Shown in pieces: positions 8,951 to 18,043 of a stretch of DNA of 45,436 bases. Origin of the DNA: Butyrivibrio sp. (lineage in GTDB: Bacteria > Bacillota > Clostridia > Lachnospirales > Lachnospiraceae); NCBI GenBank assembly GCA_022486625.1, contig JAKVKH010000029.1, forward strand, positions 1 to 45,436, in the 5' to 3' direction. How positions within the stretch are numbered: position 1 is the stretch's first letter; each line of letters begins with the position of its first letter. The notes beneath the pieces are model-generated. The model was not told the DNA's origin. It was given only the letters and a program-made list of their open reading frames with translations, and did no database searches. The translations under genes were made by a program, and so were the position numbers.

Positions 8951-10129
8951 TCAGGCTTTCTTTTCCTCTGAGCGCTTGTCAATCGCAATTTCGCAGCCAA
9001 GCGCGCAGTTATGCTGTCTGATCTTTTCTTTCAGATAGGTCAGAATCTCATCATCACTCCGCTCATAATGAAATGGCACCACCACATCAAATGCCACCTT
9101 TTTCTGCTGCTTGGTATGAATGATCCGCAGATCATGAAACCGCAGCTTCTCATCATATTCTTTCAGCGCCGTACTGACATAATCCCGCAGCCGGTTGGTA
9201 TCCGGATCCTCCACAGAAACCGGGTCCATATGAATCACGCAGTTGCAGTGATACTTCTGGTTCAGTTCCTGTTCAACACCGTCGATCAGATCATGTGCTT
9301 CCAGAAGTGTTCCCTCTGCCGGCACCTCTGCATGTAAAGACATCATGATATTCATCGGTCCATAGTTGTGTACAATCAGGTCATGAACACCGAGAATTCC
9401 CTCATGCTGCATGACGGTTTCTTCCACTTCCTGCACGAATTCCTCCGTCGGAGGCTCGCCCAGAAGAGGGCTGACCGTTGACTTCAGTGCATCTGCGCCT
9501 TCCTTCAGAATAAAAAGGCCGACCGCAATACCGCAGTATCCGTCAATCACAATCCCTGTTCTGTAAGTGAATATGGAAGTCAGAAGAACCACTGAAGTCG
9601 CCACCACATCGGAAATACTGTCAATTGCCGTTGAACGGATGACCTCACTCTCAATTTTTCTTGAAAGCAGAAGGTTATAATGAAACATATAAAGCTTCAC
9701 CAGAATCGAAGCTGCCAGAATCAACGCAATGATACCGCTGAATGCAGTTACGGAAGGGTGCATAATTTTATTTACAGAGTTCTGCAGCAGTTCCACTGCC
9801 ATGATGATAATCAGCATGGCAACAATCAGACCTGATACATACTCAATCCGCCCGTGTCCGAACGGATGTTCTTCATCCGGCTTATGCCCCGCCACGCGAA
9901 AGCCGATAATCGTCACAATCGATGATCCGGCATCCGAAAGGTTGTTGAACGCATCTGCCATAATGGCAATTGATCCGCTGATCAGTCCTGCAACCAGCTT
10001 GAACGTAAAAAGGAAAATATTGAAACAGATCCCGACAAGCCCGCTGAGCGTACCGTATTTCAGGCGCACATCCTGTCTTCCTGTTTCCTGATAATTCTTA
10101 ATAAACAGCCTGGCAAGTAATGTAATCAT
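8951..10129 (-). CDS. Cation diffusion facilitator family transporter
   Basis: This protein exports divalent metal ions (zinc, manganese, iron or similar) in exchange for protons. The 392 residues begin with a cytoplasmic arm MITLLARLFIKNY that is typical of a clostridial CDF subgroup. Six membrane segments follow to about residue 220. The metal-site motif DAFNNLSDAGSS lies in the second segment and HPFGHGRIEYVSG in the following loop. A further Asp site is AIDSISDVVATS. The C-terminal cytoplasmic dimerisation domain (VHDLIVHNYGPMNIMMSLHAEVP) is followed by a second, longer ferredoxin-like part ending in KRSEEKKA. The metal cannot be told from the sequence. The ribosome site GAGGT is very close to the ATG. 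It follows the GH9 gene by 46 bases and may be co-transcribed. Confidence 0.92.
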   Translation of the reverse strand: MITLLARLFIKNYQETGRQDVRLKYGTLSGLVGICFNIFLFTFKLVAGLISGSIAIMADAFNNLSDAGSSIVTIIGFRVAGHKPDEEHPFGHGRIEYVSGLIVAMLIIIMAVELLQNSVNKIMHPSVTAFSGIIALILAASILVKLYMFHYNLLLSRKIESEVIRSTAIDSISDVVATSVVLLTSIFTYRTGIVIDGYCGIAVGLFILKEGADALKSTVSPLLGEPPTEEFVQEVEETVMQHEGILGVHDLIVHNYGPMNIMMSLHAEVPAEGTLLEAHDLIDGVEQELNQKYHCNCVIHMDPVSVEDPDTNRLRDYVSTALKEYDEKLRFHDLRIIHTKQQKKVAFDVVVPFHYERSDDEILTYLKEKIRQHNCALGCEIAIDKRSEEKKA

Positions 10130-10175
10130 ACCTCACACCCCGTATGAGACGCATCGCTGCGCTTTTCAAATATTC

Positions 10176-12017
10176 TTATTTTTCATTTCTGTCAAAAAAA
10201 GCTGTCATGAACAATGCGGAAGAATTCCAGTAAATTGTAATTTCATTCAGAGAATAACATCTCTCATCATCCGCATAACATTTCATCGGTGCACTGCCTT
10301 CCGGAACAAGCTGTCTTCCGGCATCATCAAGCGGCGGACAGCAAGGGCCTCCGCTTACCTGTCCCGGAATAGCACGATCTATACCGTCACATGCACTCGG
10401 CCGGTTGTGCGGATGAGAAAAAGCATGTTCTCCGATTCCTGTCACATAGCTGATGTCCATGGCATTTCTTCCGGTCAGATAATGGAGCTGCTCAAGCGCT
10501 GCCGTTTCATAAAGTTTTATCTTCTGCAAACGTTCCTCCCGCTCCTCTTTGCTCATGTGCAGCGGCTGCTTTGCATTAACGATACTGTACTCGATCACCT
10601 TGATCAGTGCGGTTTCATCAAGGCTCACACCGGCATCGTCCATTTCCAGCTGTCTTTTTTCGAAAAGTGCTGCCGTAATCAGCAGATCCGCACGGTTGGT
10701 CACCACCATATTGCTGCCCCAGATAAAATCCTGCGGTTTCATCGCCAGCAGATATCCATTTTCCTGCTGCAGTTTCAGCAGACGATCTGCCTTCCCATAC
10801 AGATTCTGCGCCATTTTCTTAAGGAGCGGTGCGCCGGCATTCATCCGTTCATCAAACAGAAGAGCCAGTGCTGCAAGACTGCTGACATCTGACCAGCCAA
10901 AGCCGTCAGAAAGCTTTCCTTCCTTTTCATCCTCAAGATCTTTTGCAATGCACTGATCCAGAAGTTCTGAAACTTCCAGCTGGTACAGTTTCTGCCTGGA
11001 CATCTTCTGCGGCATACCTGCCATCATGGAATGATCATTTTCGTTCCGGATCTCATAGTCGGTACGCAGCAGTTCTGAAAATGCCCACAGACGTTCGTCC
11101 AGATCGCTGTCGTCCCCGTATTCTCCTGTATTGCAGCCATCGGGATTATGAAAGTTCACAAAATCAGGATGCTTTGCCAGCCACTGCCCTGCATCTGCCG
11201 CGCAGTGCATGGCATCTCTTGCAAAGACCGGATCATAATCCGCGTATACCCTTGATGCCAGTGACATTACCGCTGCAAAATCTGCAGTTGCCATGGAAGA
11301 TACCGGATAAACGATCAGCTCCGCGTGATCCTCCTGCGGCATGATGAAATCCGCATGCCGCTCTGTCGTGATCTTATGATAAACGCCGCCATCCGCGGCC
11401 TGCAGCTGCATCAGAAAATCCAGTTCATAATAACATTCGTTCAGTATGTCCGGCATTCCGTTTCCGGACTCCGGAAGATTGACAGATTCTGCAAATGCAT
11501 CCGGGAAACGTTCAAATGCATACAGAAGATGTGCAACTGCCACCGCTGCCGCTGTCGTATATCTGCCAAAATCTCCCGCATCATGCCAGCCGCCGCGAAT
11601 CTCCATGATCATAGAAGGATCTTCATATAAATGTGCACTCTGAAGATGACAGGCCGGATGCGCATACACAGATGCACAGGAAGGCTCCAGATCCATACCG
11701 CAGCGCTGAAAATAGAAGGCCTTCAGCATGGCATTTTTCATTGTCCGGTATACATGCGGCTCAATCTTGAACACTGCACTTCTGCTCCCGTCCTGTGCTT
11801 CAATGCAATAGCTCCCGGGTTCCTGCAGATCCGAGAAATCAATCTGCCACACAGATTCACCCGAATTTTCATCCACGCCGTATTCCTTAACCTGAACGTT
11901 ACAGGAAACAGGCTCCGATTTCAGTACATCTATGATTTTAAATTCGGACATTCTGTCGCTGACTGCTTTTTTGGGCGCATTCGGAAGATATCCGACTTCA
12001 TCTGCTGTAATTTTCAT
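10176..12017 (-). CDS. Glycoside hydrolase family 9 (endoglucanase/cellodextrinase-like), apparently cytoplasmic
   Basis: GH9 enzymes cleave beta-1,4-glucans by inversion. The 613-residue product starts with an Ig-like N-terminal domain (MKITADEVGYLPNAPKKAV) as in CelD-type enzymes. The (alpha/alpha)6 barrel follows. The catalytic Asp motif GGWHDAGDFGRYT is at about residue 142, the His signature YVTGIGEHAFSHPHNRPS near 530, and the general acid Glu in LNEITIYWNSS at 592. ATG at 12017 has GGGAG 10 bases upstream; an ATG 19 codons earlier has no site. Neither start gives a signal peptide, so the enzyme probably acts inside the cell on imported oligosaccharides. No dockerin or carbohydrate-binding module is present. 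Confidence 0.9.
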   Translation of the reverse strand: MKITADEVGYLPNAPKKAVSDRMSEFKIIDVLKSEPVSCNVQVKEYGVDENSGESVWQIDFSDLQEPGSYCIEAQDGSRSAVFKIEPHVYRTMKNAMLKAFYFQRCGMDLEPSCASVYAHPACHLQSAHLYEDPSMIMEIRGGWHDAGDFGRYTTAAAVAVAHLLYAFERFPDAFAESVNLPESGNGMPDILNECYYELDFLMQLQAADGGVYHKITTERHADFIMPQEDHAELIVYPVSSMATADFAAVMSLASRVYADYDPVFARDAMHCAADAGQWLAKHPDFVNFHNPDGCNTGEYGDDSDLDERLWAFSELLRTDYEIRNENDHSMMAGMPQKMSRQKLYQLEVSELLDQCIAKDLEDEKEGKLSDGFGWSDVSSLAALALLFDERMNAGAPLLKKMAQNLYGKADRLLKLQQENGYLLAMKPQDFIWGSNMVVTNRADLLITAALFEKRQLEMDDAGVSLDETALIKVIEYSIVNAKQPLHMSKEEREERLQKIKLYETAALEQLHYLTGRNAMDISYVTGIGEHAFSHPHNRPSACDGIDRAIPGQVSGGPCCPPLDDAGRQLVPEGSAPMKCYADDERCYSLNEITIYWNSSALFMTAFFDRNEK

Positions 12018-12133
12018 ATTTACTTTTCTCCCTGAAATAGACAGACCCTTATGGTCTGCAGTTTTATCTTTCATTTTACCATATTCTGCAATTTCTTACT
12101 ATTTTCTTTTTTGCAGATTAAACCGCTGATATA

Positions 12134-12162
12134 TTGACTTCGCCTTTAAAAACCGATACATT
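12134..12162 (+). promoter_or_regulatory. Promoter of the ABC exporter operon
   Basis: -35 TTGACT (12134-12139), 17-base spacer, -10 TACATT (12157-12162). Transcription would begin near 12169, which argues against translation from the upstream ATG at 12168 and supports the ATG at 12207. Confidence 0.6.
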
Positions 12163-12206
12163 CAGATATGGAAACAGAACATAGTTTCGGAAAGGTTATT
12201 ATAATT

Positions 12207-13949
12207 ATGAAAAAGATATCCAGTTATGTCCGTGAAAACAAATGGCCATATTTCTTTGCACTTCTTTCCATGGTCATCAGTGTCAGTCTCGACATGTTCT
12301 CTCCGCAGCTGACACAGCGAATTATTGATAATGTCATTGTTGCAGGGCAGCTGTCACAGCTCAAATGGCTCCTGCTGGGCATTCTCGCAGTCGGTGTCGG
12401 CCGTACGATATTCCAGTACACCAAGGAATATCTCTTTGACCGCACCAGCTCCAAAATTGCAGCAGATATGCGTATGCGCCTCTTTAACCATATCCAGAGC
12501 CTGTCTGCCGACTATTTTGACAAAACAAATACCGGTGAACTCATGGCCAGGGTAAAGGATGATGTGGACCGCATCTGGGACGGACTCAACTTCGTCTCCA
12601 TGCTGCTCATTGAAGTCGTCCTGCATACTGCCATTGTACTTGTATGCATGTTCTCCCTGAATGCATGGCTGACCATCATTCCGCTGATCGGCATGGCCAT
12701 CGCCGCTTTCATTGCCATCTCCATGGAGCAGAAGCTCGGTGTGGTCTATGAAGCAATCAGTGATGAGAACTCCGTACTTAATACGGTTGCCGAAGAAAAT
12801 CTGGCAGGCGTACGTACCGTCAAGGCGTTCGCAAGAGAAAAATTTGAAATCGGGAAATTTCTTTCCCACAATCAGAAGTATTATGAACTGAACATGAAGC
12901 AGTCAAAGGTATTCGTGCAGTATTATCCGTTTATCACGCTGATCACTGCGCTGCTCCCGATTCTGAGTCTTCTGTGCGGCGGATGGTTCGTCATCCACGA
13001 CCGTATGACCCTGGGCCAGCTCGGCGCTTTTGTCGAATACTCGCACAACATCGTATGGCCGATGGAAATGCTCGGCTGGCTGACCAATGCACTCTCTTCC
13101 GCAATTGCTTCCAATAAGAAGCTGAAGAAGATCTACGACGTGCAGCCCACCATCTGTGAGCCTGAACAGCCGACCGTATTAAATCCGCTGCAGGGTGACA
13201 TTACCTTTGATCATGTCAGCTTCCACAAAGAGGACGGCTTTGAAATTCTGCATGACATTTCCTTCCACGTTCCGGCGGGTCACACCATCGGCATCATGGG
13301 AACAACCGGTGCCGGCAAGAGTTCCATCGTATACCTGCTGCAGCGTCTTTATGACGCAACCGCCGGATGCGTTCTGATCGACGGCACGGATATCCGCAGC
13401 CTTTCACTGTCACAGCTGCGCGGTTCCATCTCCATGGTCATGCAGGATGTATTCCTGTTTTCCGATACCATCAATGAGAATGTGAAACTGGGTCAGAAAA
13501 ACACGCTTGATTTTGAAGCCGTCCGCAGTGCCTCCCGTATGGCGCAGGCCAATGAATTCATTGAAAATATGGACGAACAGTATGAAACGGTTATCGGTGA
13601 ACGCGGCGTCGGACTTTCCGGCGGTCAGAAACAGCGTATCTCCATTGCCAGAGCACTTGCCAAAAAAGATCCGATTCTGGTGCTGGATGATTCCACTTCT
13701 GCCCTCGACATGGAAACCGAGCAGGAAATTCAGAACACGCTGCACTCACTGCACCACACCACCAAGATCATCATCGCTCACCGGATCAGTTCCGTTCAGG
13801 ATGCGGATGAAATCATCATTCTGGATCATGGCAGCATAGCAGAACGCGGCACACACAAATCCCTGATGGCGGCAAAGGGTCTGTACTATCAGACCTTCTG
13901 CGCACAGTACGGGGATATTCTTACACAGACACAGGCTGCAGAAGCCTGA
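12207..13949 (+). CDS. Heterodimeric multidrug ABC exporter, subunit with degenerate Walker B
   Basis: This is one half-transporter (580 residues) of a type IV exporter that moves hydrophobic compounds or lipids outwards. A six-helix membrane domain (to about residue 320) is followed by the ATPase: Walker A GTTGAGKS (about 365), signature LSGGQKQR (about 470), Walker B LVLDDSTSALD (about 493) and H-loop IIAHRISS. The usual catalytic Glu after the Walker B Asp is Asp here. This matches the subunit that forms the non-hydrolysing site in BmrC/BmrD and TM287/288-type pairs. The start at 12207 (MKKISSYVRENK) fits the family; AAAGG lies 11 bases upstream. It is followed after 29 bases by its partner. 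Confidence 0.92.
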   Translation: MKKISSYVRENKWPYFFALLSMVISVSLDMFSPQLTQRIIDNVIVAGQLSQLKWLLLGILAVGVGRTIFQYTKEYLFDRTSSKIAADMRMRLFNHIQSLSADYFDKTNTGELMARVKDDVDRIWDGLNFVSMLLIEVVLHTAIVLVCMFSLNAWLTIIPLIGMAIAAFIAISMEQKLGVVYEAISDENSVLNTVAEENLAGVRTVKAFAREKFEIGKFLSHNQKYYELNMKQSKVFVQYYPFITLITALLPILSLLCGGWFVIHDRMTLGQLGAFVEYSHNIVWPMEMLGWLTNALSSAIASNKKLKKIYDVQPTICEPEQPTVLNPLQGDITFDHVSFHKEDGFEILHDISFHVPAGHTIGIMGTTGAGKSSIVYLLQRLYDATAGCVLIDGTDIRSLSLSQLRGSISMVMQDVFLFSDTINENVKLGQKNTLDFEAVRSASRMAQANEFIENMDEQYETVIGERGVGLSGGQKQRISIARALAKKDPILVLDDSTSALDMETEQEIQNTLHSLHHTTKIIIAHRISSVQDADEIIILDHGSIAERGTHKSLMAAKGLYYQTFCAQYGDILTQTQAAEA

Positions 13950-13978
13950 TCCCAAGATAAACATAAAGGAGTTTTATT

Positions 13979-15787
13979 ATGGCAGTTAATTCATTCAAGG
14001 AAGATGAGAACAGCTCGGGCGTTTCCAATACCGTTACCTTAAAGCGCCTGCTGTCCTACCTTCTGGCCTATAAAAAGCAGATCGTCATCGTTCTGCTCAT
14101 CATGGCTTATGCATCCACTGTTTCTCTGATCAATCCGCTGATCATGGAATCGGCAATCGATACCTATATTCAGGCCGGAGATTTCAGAGGGCTGCTGCGC
14201 CTGGCCATTCTGGCCATCGTGCTAAACGGCACAATGGTCCTGCTGATCCGCATCCGTATGTACATGATGGCCGGCATCTGCAACAAGGTGCTTCTGACCA
14301 TCCGTCAGGAGCTGTATACGCATATCCAGACGCTGGACTTCCATTTCTTTGATTCCAGACCGAACGGCAAGATCCTCGCGCGTATCATCGGAGACATCAA
14401 TTCACTTAAGGATGTCCTCAACAACTTTGTCACAACGCTTCTGCCGGATGCCGTCACCGTAATCGCCGTTGTCGTCATCATGTTCATCAAGAATCCGAAG
14501 CTGGCAGCCGCATCACTGATCTCCACCCCGCTGATGGCCATCGGCATCTGGCTGATACAGGTGAAGGCCCACAAACGCTGGGTCATTTTCCGGAAAAAAT
14601 CTTCCAACCTGAATGCCTACATTCATGAAGACATGTCAGGAATCCGGATCATCCAGAGCTTTACCGCAGAGCCGGAAACCCGCGCCACCTTCGGCACCCT
14701 GCTGAAGGAACACCGCGACAGTTTTTTAAATGCCGTCCGGATTGCTGACGGTTTCAACTCCGTCATCGACTTCTGCTGGGGACTGGGCACCATTGCCATG
14801 TTCTATGTCGGTATCGCAGTTCTGGGAATCGGTGTGAAGCAGGTCGGTCTTCTGGTCGCTTTCAGTTCCTATATCTCCATGTTCTGGAACCCGATCATGA
14901 ACCTCTCCAACTTCTATAATCAGCTGATTACGAACATCGCAGGCGCAGAACGTGTATTTGAAATCATGGACACACCTTCCGAAATCACTGACGGTAAAGA
15001 AATCACACAGATGCCTCCGATCAAAGGCAATGTGACCTTTGACCATGTTTCTTTCAGCTATGATGACAAAACAAGCGTCCTGAGCGATGTCAGCTTCGAT
15101 ATCCGCCCCGGCGAAACCATTGCACTTGTCGGTCCTACCGGCGCCGGCAAAACCACCATCGTCTCTCTGATCAGCCGTTTCTATGATGTACAGAGCGGAC
15201 GTGTCATGATTGACGGGCACGATGTCCGTGATGTCTCCATTGAAAGTCTCAGAAGTCAGATGGGCATCATGACGCAGGACAGCTTCCTCTTCACCGGAAC
15301 CGTCAAAGACAATATCCGTTATGGCAAGCTGGATGCAACCGATGAAGAAATCATTGCTGCGGCAAAAGCAGTCAATGCACATGACTTCATCATGCAGCTG
15401 AAAGATGGCTATGATACACAGCTTTCCGAACGCGGCGGCGGACTCTCCATCGGTCAGAAACAGCTTCTGGCCTTCGCACGCACCATGGTCAGCATGCCGA
15501 AGATTCTGATTCTGGATGAAGCAACGAGCAGCATTGATACCCAGACAGAGCTTCTGGTACAGAAGGGTATCGACGCACTGCTGAAAGGGCGCACGAGCTT
15601 TGTGGTAGCCCACAGACTCAGTACCATCCGCAAGGCCAGCCGGATCTTCGTCGTAGATCATGAGCACATCATTGAAGAAGGAACGCACGATGAGCTCCTG
15701 GCACAGAAGGGAGCCTACTACAGACTGTATATGGCACAGTTCTCCCACGCACTTGACCTTGGCAGTGAGAACGCGGCTGACGCATAA
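13979..15787 (+). CDS. Heterodimeric multidrug ABC exporter, partner subunit with degenerate signature motif
   Basis: This 602-residue half-transporter pairs with the preceding gene. About 30 hydrophilic residues precede six membrane helices. The ATPase has Walker A GPTGAGKT (about 384), a signature changed to LSIGQKQ (about 490), a canonical Walker B LILDEATSSID (about 511) and H-loop VVAHRLST. With the Asp-type Walker B of the partner, the altered signature falls in the same composite ATP site. One site is therefore degenerate and one is complete, which is the established arrangement in asymmetric exporters. TAAAGGAG stands 7 bases before the ATG. Substrate unknown; the LmrCD/YheIH group is the closest named type. 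Confidence 0.93.
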   Translation: MAVNSFKEDENSSGVSNTVTLKRLLSYLLAYKKQIVIVLLIMAYASTVSLINPLIMESAIDTYIQAGDFRGLLRLAILAIVLNGTMVLLIRIRMYMMAGICNKVLLTIRQELYTHIQTLDFHFFDSRPNGKILARIIGDINSLKDVLNNFVTTLLPDAVTVIAVVVIMFIKNPKLAAASLISTPLMAIGIWLIQVKAHKRWVIFRKKSSNLNAYIHEDMSGIRIIQSFTAEPETRATFGTLLKEHRDSFLNAVRIADGFNSVIDFCWGLGTIAMFYVGIAVLGIGVKQVGLLVAFSSYISMFWNPIMNLSNFYNQLITNIAGAERVFEIMDTPSEITDGKEITQMPPIKGNVTFDHVSFSYDDKTSVLSDVSFDIRPGETIALVGPTGAGKTTIVSLISRFYDVQSGRVMIDGHDVRDVSIESLRSQMGIMTQDSFLFTGTVKDNIRYGKLDATDEEIIAAAKAVNAHDFIMQLKDGYDTQLSERGGGLSIGQKQLLAFARTMVSMPKILILDEATSSIDTQTELLVQKGIDALLKGRTSFVVAHRLSTIRKASRIFVVDHEHIIEEGTHDELLAQKGAYYRLYMAQFSHALDLGSENAADA

Positions 15788-15803
15788 TCAAAAAACAAAA
15801 AAC

Positions 15804-15837
15804 GGGACCTGAAGGAATCATCATCCTTCAAGGTCCC
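15804..15837. terminator. Bidirectional terminator between the ABC exporter and thiN
   Basis: GGGACCTGAAGGA and TCCTTCAAGGTCCC form a 13-base stem with one bulge and a 7-base loop. On the minus strand it runs into TTTTTTGTTTTTTG; on the plus strand into ATTTTG. The thiN stop codon lies in the loop, so it serves the convergent ends of both operons. Confidence 0.85.
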
Positions 15838-16495
15838 ATTTTGCTGTAATCAGAAGTGTTCCGTGCTCTACGGTGATCTCCGCTTCTTCATCGATAATGA
15901 ATTCATTGCTGACACCGATCGGATAATCATTTGTCAGCACTGCCCTGTCAAGGCTGTACATCAGCCCTTTCTCCGTGACTCCCTCTGCCCGGTCTCCCAG
16001 TACGAATACAGACAGTGTTCCCGTCATTCCTCTGTGAAAATGAATGGTCTCATTTTCTGCCACAAGCAGCAGCTGGTTCTGTTCCATAATATAACCGGTT
16101 GCATCGTGGTGTTTGATGAACAGAAGCGTCTGAATATTGGCAAGCGTATGATCAAGACGTCTCCCGCCAAGTGCGCCGTACAGATAGAATTTCCGGTACC
16201 CTTTTTCAAGTCCGATTCTGACCGCTTTCATCGTGTCCGTATCATCCTTATGAACGTCCAGCTGCATGACGCGTCCCGGCTCCTGCTGCGCAATCTCTCT
16301 GACTGCTTCGCTGTACTGCGGTCCCAGTTCCGCCATGGAATCAAAATCTCCCACGATCAGATCCGGCAGGATTCCCATTTCCATCAGATACCGGAATCCG
16401 GCATCACAGGCGATCAGGAAGTCACCTTCTTTTTTTCCAAGCTCCACCGGTGTAAAATCTCCGGCAGATACAATGATACATTTCTCTGTTCCCAT
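15821..16495 (-). CDS. thiN: Thiamine pyrophosphokinase
   Basis: The enzyme transfers pyrophosphate from ATP to thiamine, giving thiamine diphosphate. 224 residues is the normal length. The catalytic N-terminal domain shows IACDAGFRYLMEMGILPDLIVGDFDS near residues 28-52 (in two pieces of the family motif), then HKDDTDTMKAVRIGLEKG and LYGALGGRRLDHTLANI. The thiamine-binding C-terminal beta domain ends in VEHGTLLITAKWDLEG. It lies 37 bases after the TPR protein gene and is probably co-transcribed with it. No TPP riboswitch is visible upstream. The ribosome site is weak (GTGGT near the ATG), so translation may depend on the gene before it. Confidence 0.95.
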   Translation of the reverse strand: MGTEKCIIVSAGDFTPVELGKKEGDFLIACDAGFRYLMEMGILPDLIVGDFDSMAELGPQYSEAVREIAQQEPGRVMQLDVHKDDTDTMKAVRIGLEKGYRKFYLYGALGGRRLDHTLANIQTLLFIKHHDATGYIMEQNQLLLVAENETIHFHRGMTGTLSVFVLGDRAEGVTEKGLMYSLDRAVLTNDYPIGVSNEFIIDEEAEITVEHGTLLITAKWDLEG

Positions 16496-16532
16496 ACCAC
16501 GCTTACACTTTCCGGCAGAAATACTTCTGAAC

Positions 16533-17927
16533 TTATTTTTTACTCAGATAGGACAGGTTATTGAAATCCAGCGTCCATTCATTGGGTCCGCCCCAGTCAC
16601 CGACCGAGGTCTTGGTCGTATCGCCTTCTGACTGATATACCGTGGTATCCAGCCGGTAATTCATTTTGGGGGTCAGCACCCCGTTCACACTGACATTGCT
16701 GTACAGATAACTGATTGTATATTCTGTATGCGGATAATAGGTACCATTCGTTTCCGCAGGCTCATAGGACATCTGAATATGTTCCACATCGGCATCTACA
16801 ATGGCCTTCGTCCAGATTGTGATGATTCCCTTTGTATCCGGATTTTCACCGAAATCCATGAAATGATAGGTCCAGCCGCCGGCAGATGTATTACTGAGCA
16901 CAATACCTTCTCTGCTGACCGGAATCTCTGACGTATTTTCCCATACGCCGTTTTTTTCATCTGTAAAAAGTGCCTTCTCCGCCTTGTAGGCATCACTCAC
17001 GATAAAATCGCGTGCCGCCTCAAGTGTTCCCGCATCCATCTGCGTGAAAATATCACTGAATACCGCAAGTTCCTTCTGCGCATCCGTAACGCATTTCAGG
17101 AAGGAAACAGACGGATCTGTGTCTGCCGCTGTGATTCCAAGGTCCTTCTGCGCCTGTGTCAGGAGCTTTTCATAGGCTGCCGCATCTGAAAGTTTCAGCC
17201 ATGCCGAGCTTCCGGACGGTACCAGATACTGCAGAATTTCCGTTTTAAGCCCATCTGAAGGTGATTTGACATATACCTTCAGAAGTTTCTCCATGATCCC
17301 CTGATACTGGGAATATGCGGAACTGTCCTCCTGTGTATCCCAGAAGATCACATTGATCCCGTCATCATTGCTGCGGTTCATTACCGCCGTATATGCGGAT
17401 TTCAGCACAGAAAGCGCATCGGTATTGTCCGGATCCAGTTCCAGAACACTGACTACATCAGAAACCGTATCCAGTGTCGCCGCTCCGGAATTGATCTCCT
17501 GAATGGTTTCATTTAAGGATACTGTCAGATAATTGCTCAGAAGCGCTTCATCTTTGGTGTTTTCCCATCCGCTGTACAGGGTACTTTTAGCAGATTTGGT
17601 ATCCCCCAGCGCAATGTAGGCTGTTGCCATGTTCTGATACGCGGTCACTGCCTGCGAATCCATGGAAATGGCTGACTGATAGGATGCAACCGCATTCTCA
17701 TAATCCTTTGCCGCTGTATACTGATTTCCCTTCAAAACGGCACGTTTGACACGTACGCCGGGAAGGCTCTGATAGAGCAGGAACAGGCAGAACACAATTG
17801 CCGCACCCACAACCACCATCCCGGTAATTTCCAGCCGTACCATCAGCTTTTCAATTTTGGGATCCTTTGCTTTCTTTTTCTTTTTGGGTTTATCCTTTGT
17901 TTTATCTTTATTTTTACCAAACATCAT
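16533..17927 (-). CDS. Membrane-anchored TPR-repeat protein of unknown function
   Basis: The 464-residue product begins with a very lysine-rich cytoplasmic segment (residues 1-30). A single membrane helix follows at about residues 34-54 (ITGMVVVGAAIVFCLFLLYQ). Two or three tetratricopeptide repeats come next (GNQYTAAKDYENAVASYQSA, then AVTAYQNMATAYIALGDTKS), so the repeats probably lie outside the membrane. The C-terminal half ends in a beta-rich domain with many Thr and Tyr residues (TYHFMDFGENPDTKGIITIW, then GPNEWTLDFNNLSYLSKK). No enzyme motif is seen. AGGA lies ahead of the double ATG. A role as a protein-interaction scaffold in the cell envelope is a family-level inference. Confidence 0.8.
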   Translation of the reverse strand: MMFGKNKDKTKDKPKKKKKAKDPKIEKLMVRLEITGMVVVGAAIVFCLFLLYQSLPGVRVKRAVLKGNQYTAAKDYENAVASYQSAISMDSQAVTAYQNMATAYIALGDTKSAKSTLYSGWENTKDEALLSNYLTVSLNETIQEINSGAATLDTVSDVVSVLELDPDNTDALSVLKSAYTAVMNRSNDDGINVIFWDTQEDSSAYSQYQGIMEKLLKVYVKSPSDGLKTEILQYLVPSGSSAWLKLSDAAAYEKLLTQAQKDLGITAADTDPSVSFLKCVTDAQKELAVFSDIFTQMDAGTLEAARDFIVSDAYKAEKALFTDEKNGVWENTSEIPVSREGIVLSNTSAGGWTYHFMDFGENPDTKGIITIWTKAIVDADVEHIQMSYEPAETNGTYYPHTEYTISYLYSNVSVNGVLTPKMNYRLDTTVYQSEGDTTKTSVGDWGGPNEWTLDFNNLSYLSKK

Positions 17928-17963
17928 TCCGTTCCTATACTCCGCTTTATCCTTTTTCAGACC

Positions 17964-17992
17964 ATCTTAGCATGCACAGCCCGCGCAGGCAA
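17964..17992 (-). promoter_or_regulatory. Promoter of the TPR-thiN operon
   Basis: Minus-strand -35 TTGCCT (17992-17987), 17-base spacer, -10 TAAGAT (17969-17964), with the start codon about 30 bases downstream. Confidence 0.55.
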
Positions 17993-18043
17993 GCAGCACC
18001 TGCGGCCCGGGGATCTGAAACCATATCATCAGGCCGTTTCCGG

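Noticed and set aside
14726..15748. 340-codon minus-strand frame antisense to the second ABC exporter gene
   Set aside because: It is an antisense shadow of a gene with all ABC motifs.
15821..17992. TPP riboswitch ahead of the TPR-thiN genes
   Set aside because: The 116-base gap shows no CTGAGA box or matching stems, and thiN is often not riboswitch-controlled.
17970..18043. Terminator after glpP
   Set aside because: A GC-rich stem CCGCAGG/CCTGCGCGG exists but no T-run follows; it overlaps the next promoter.
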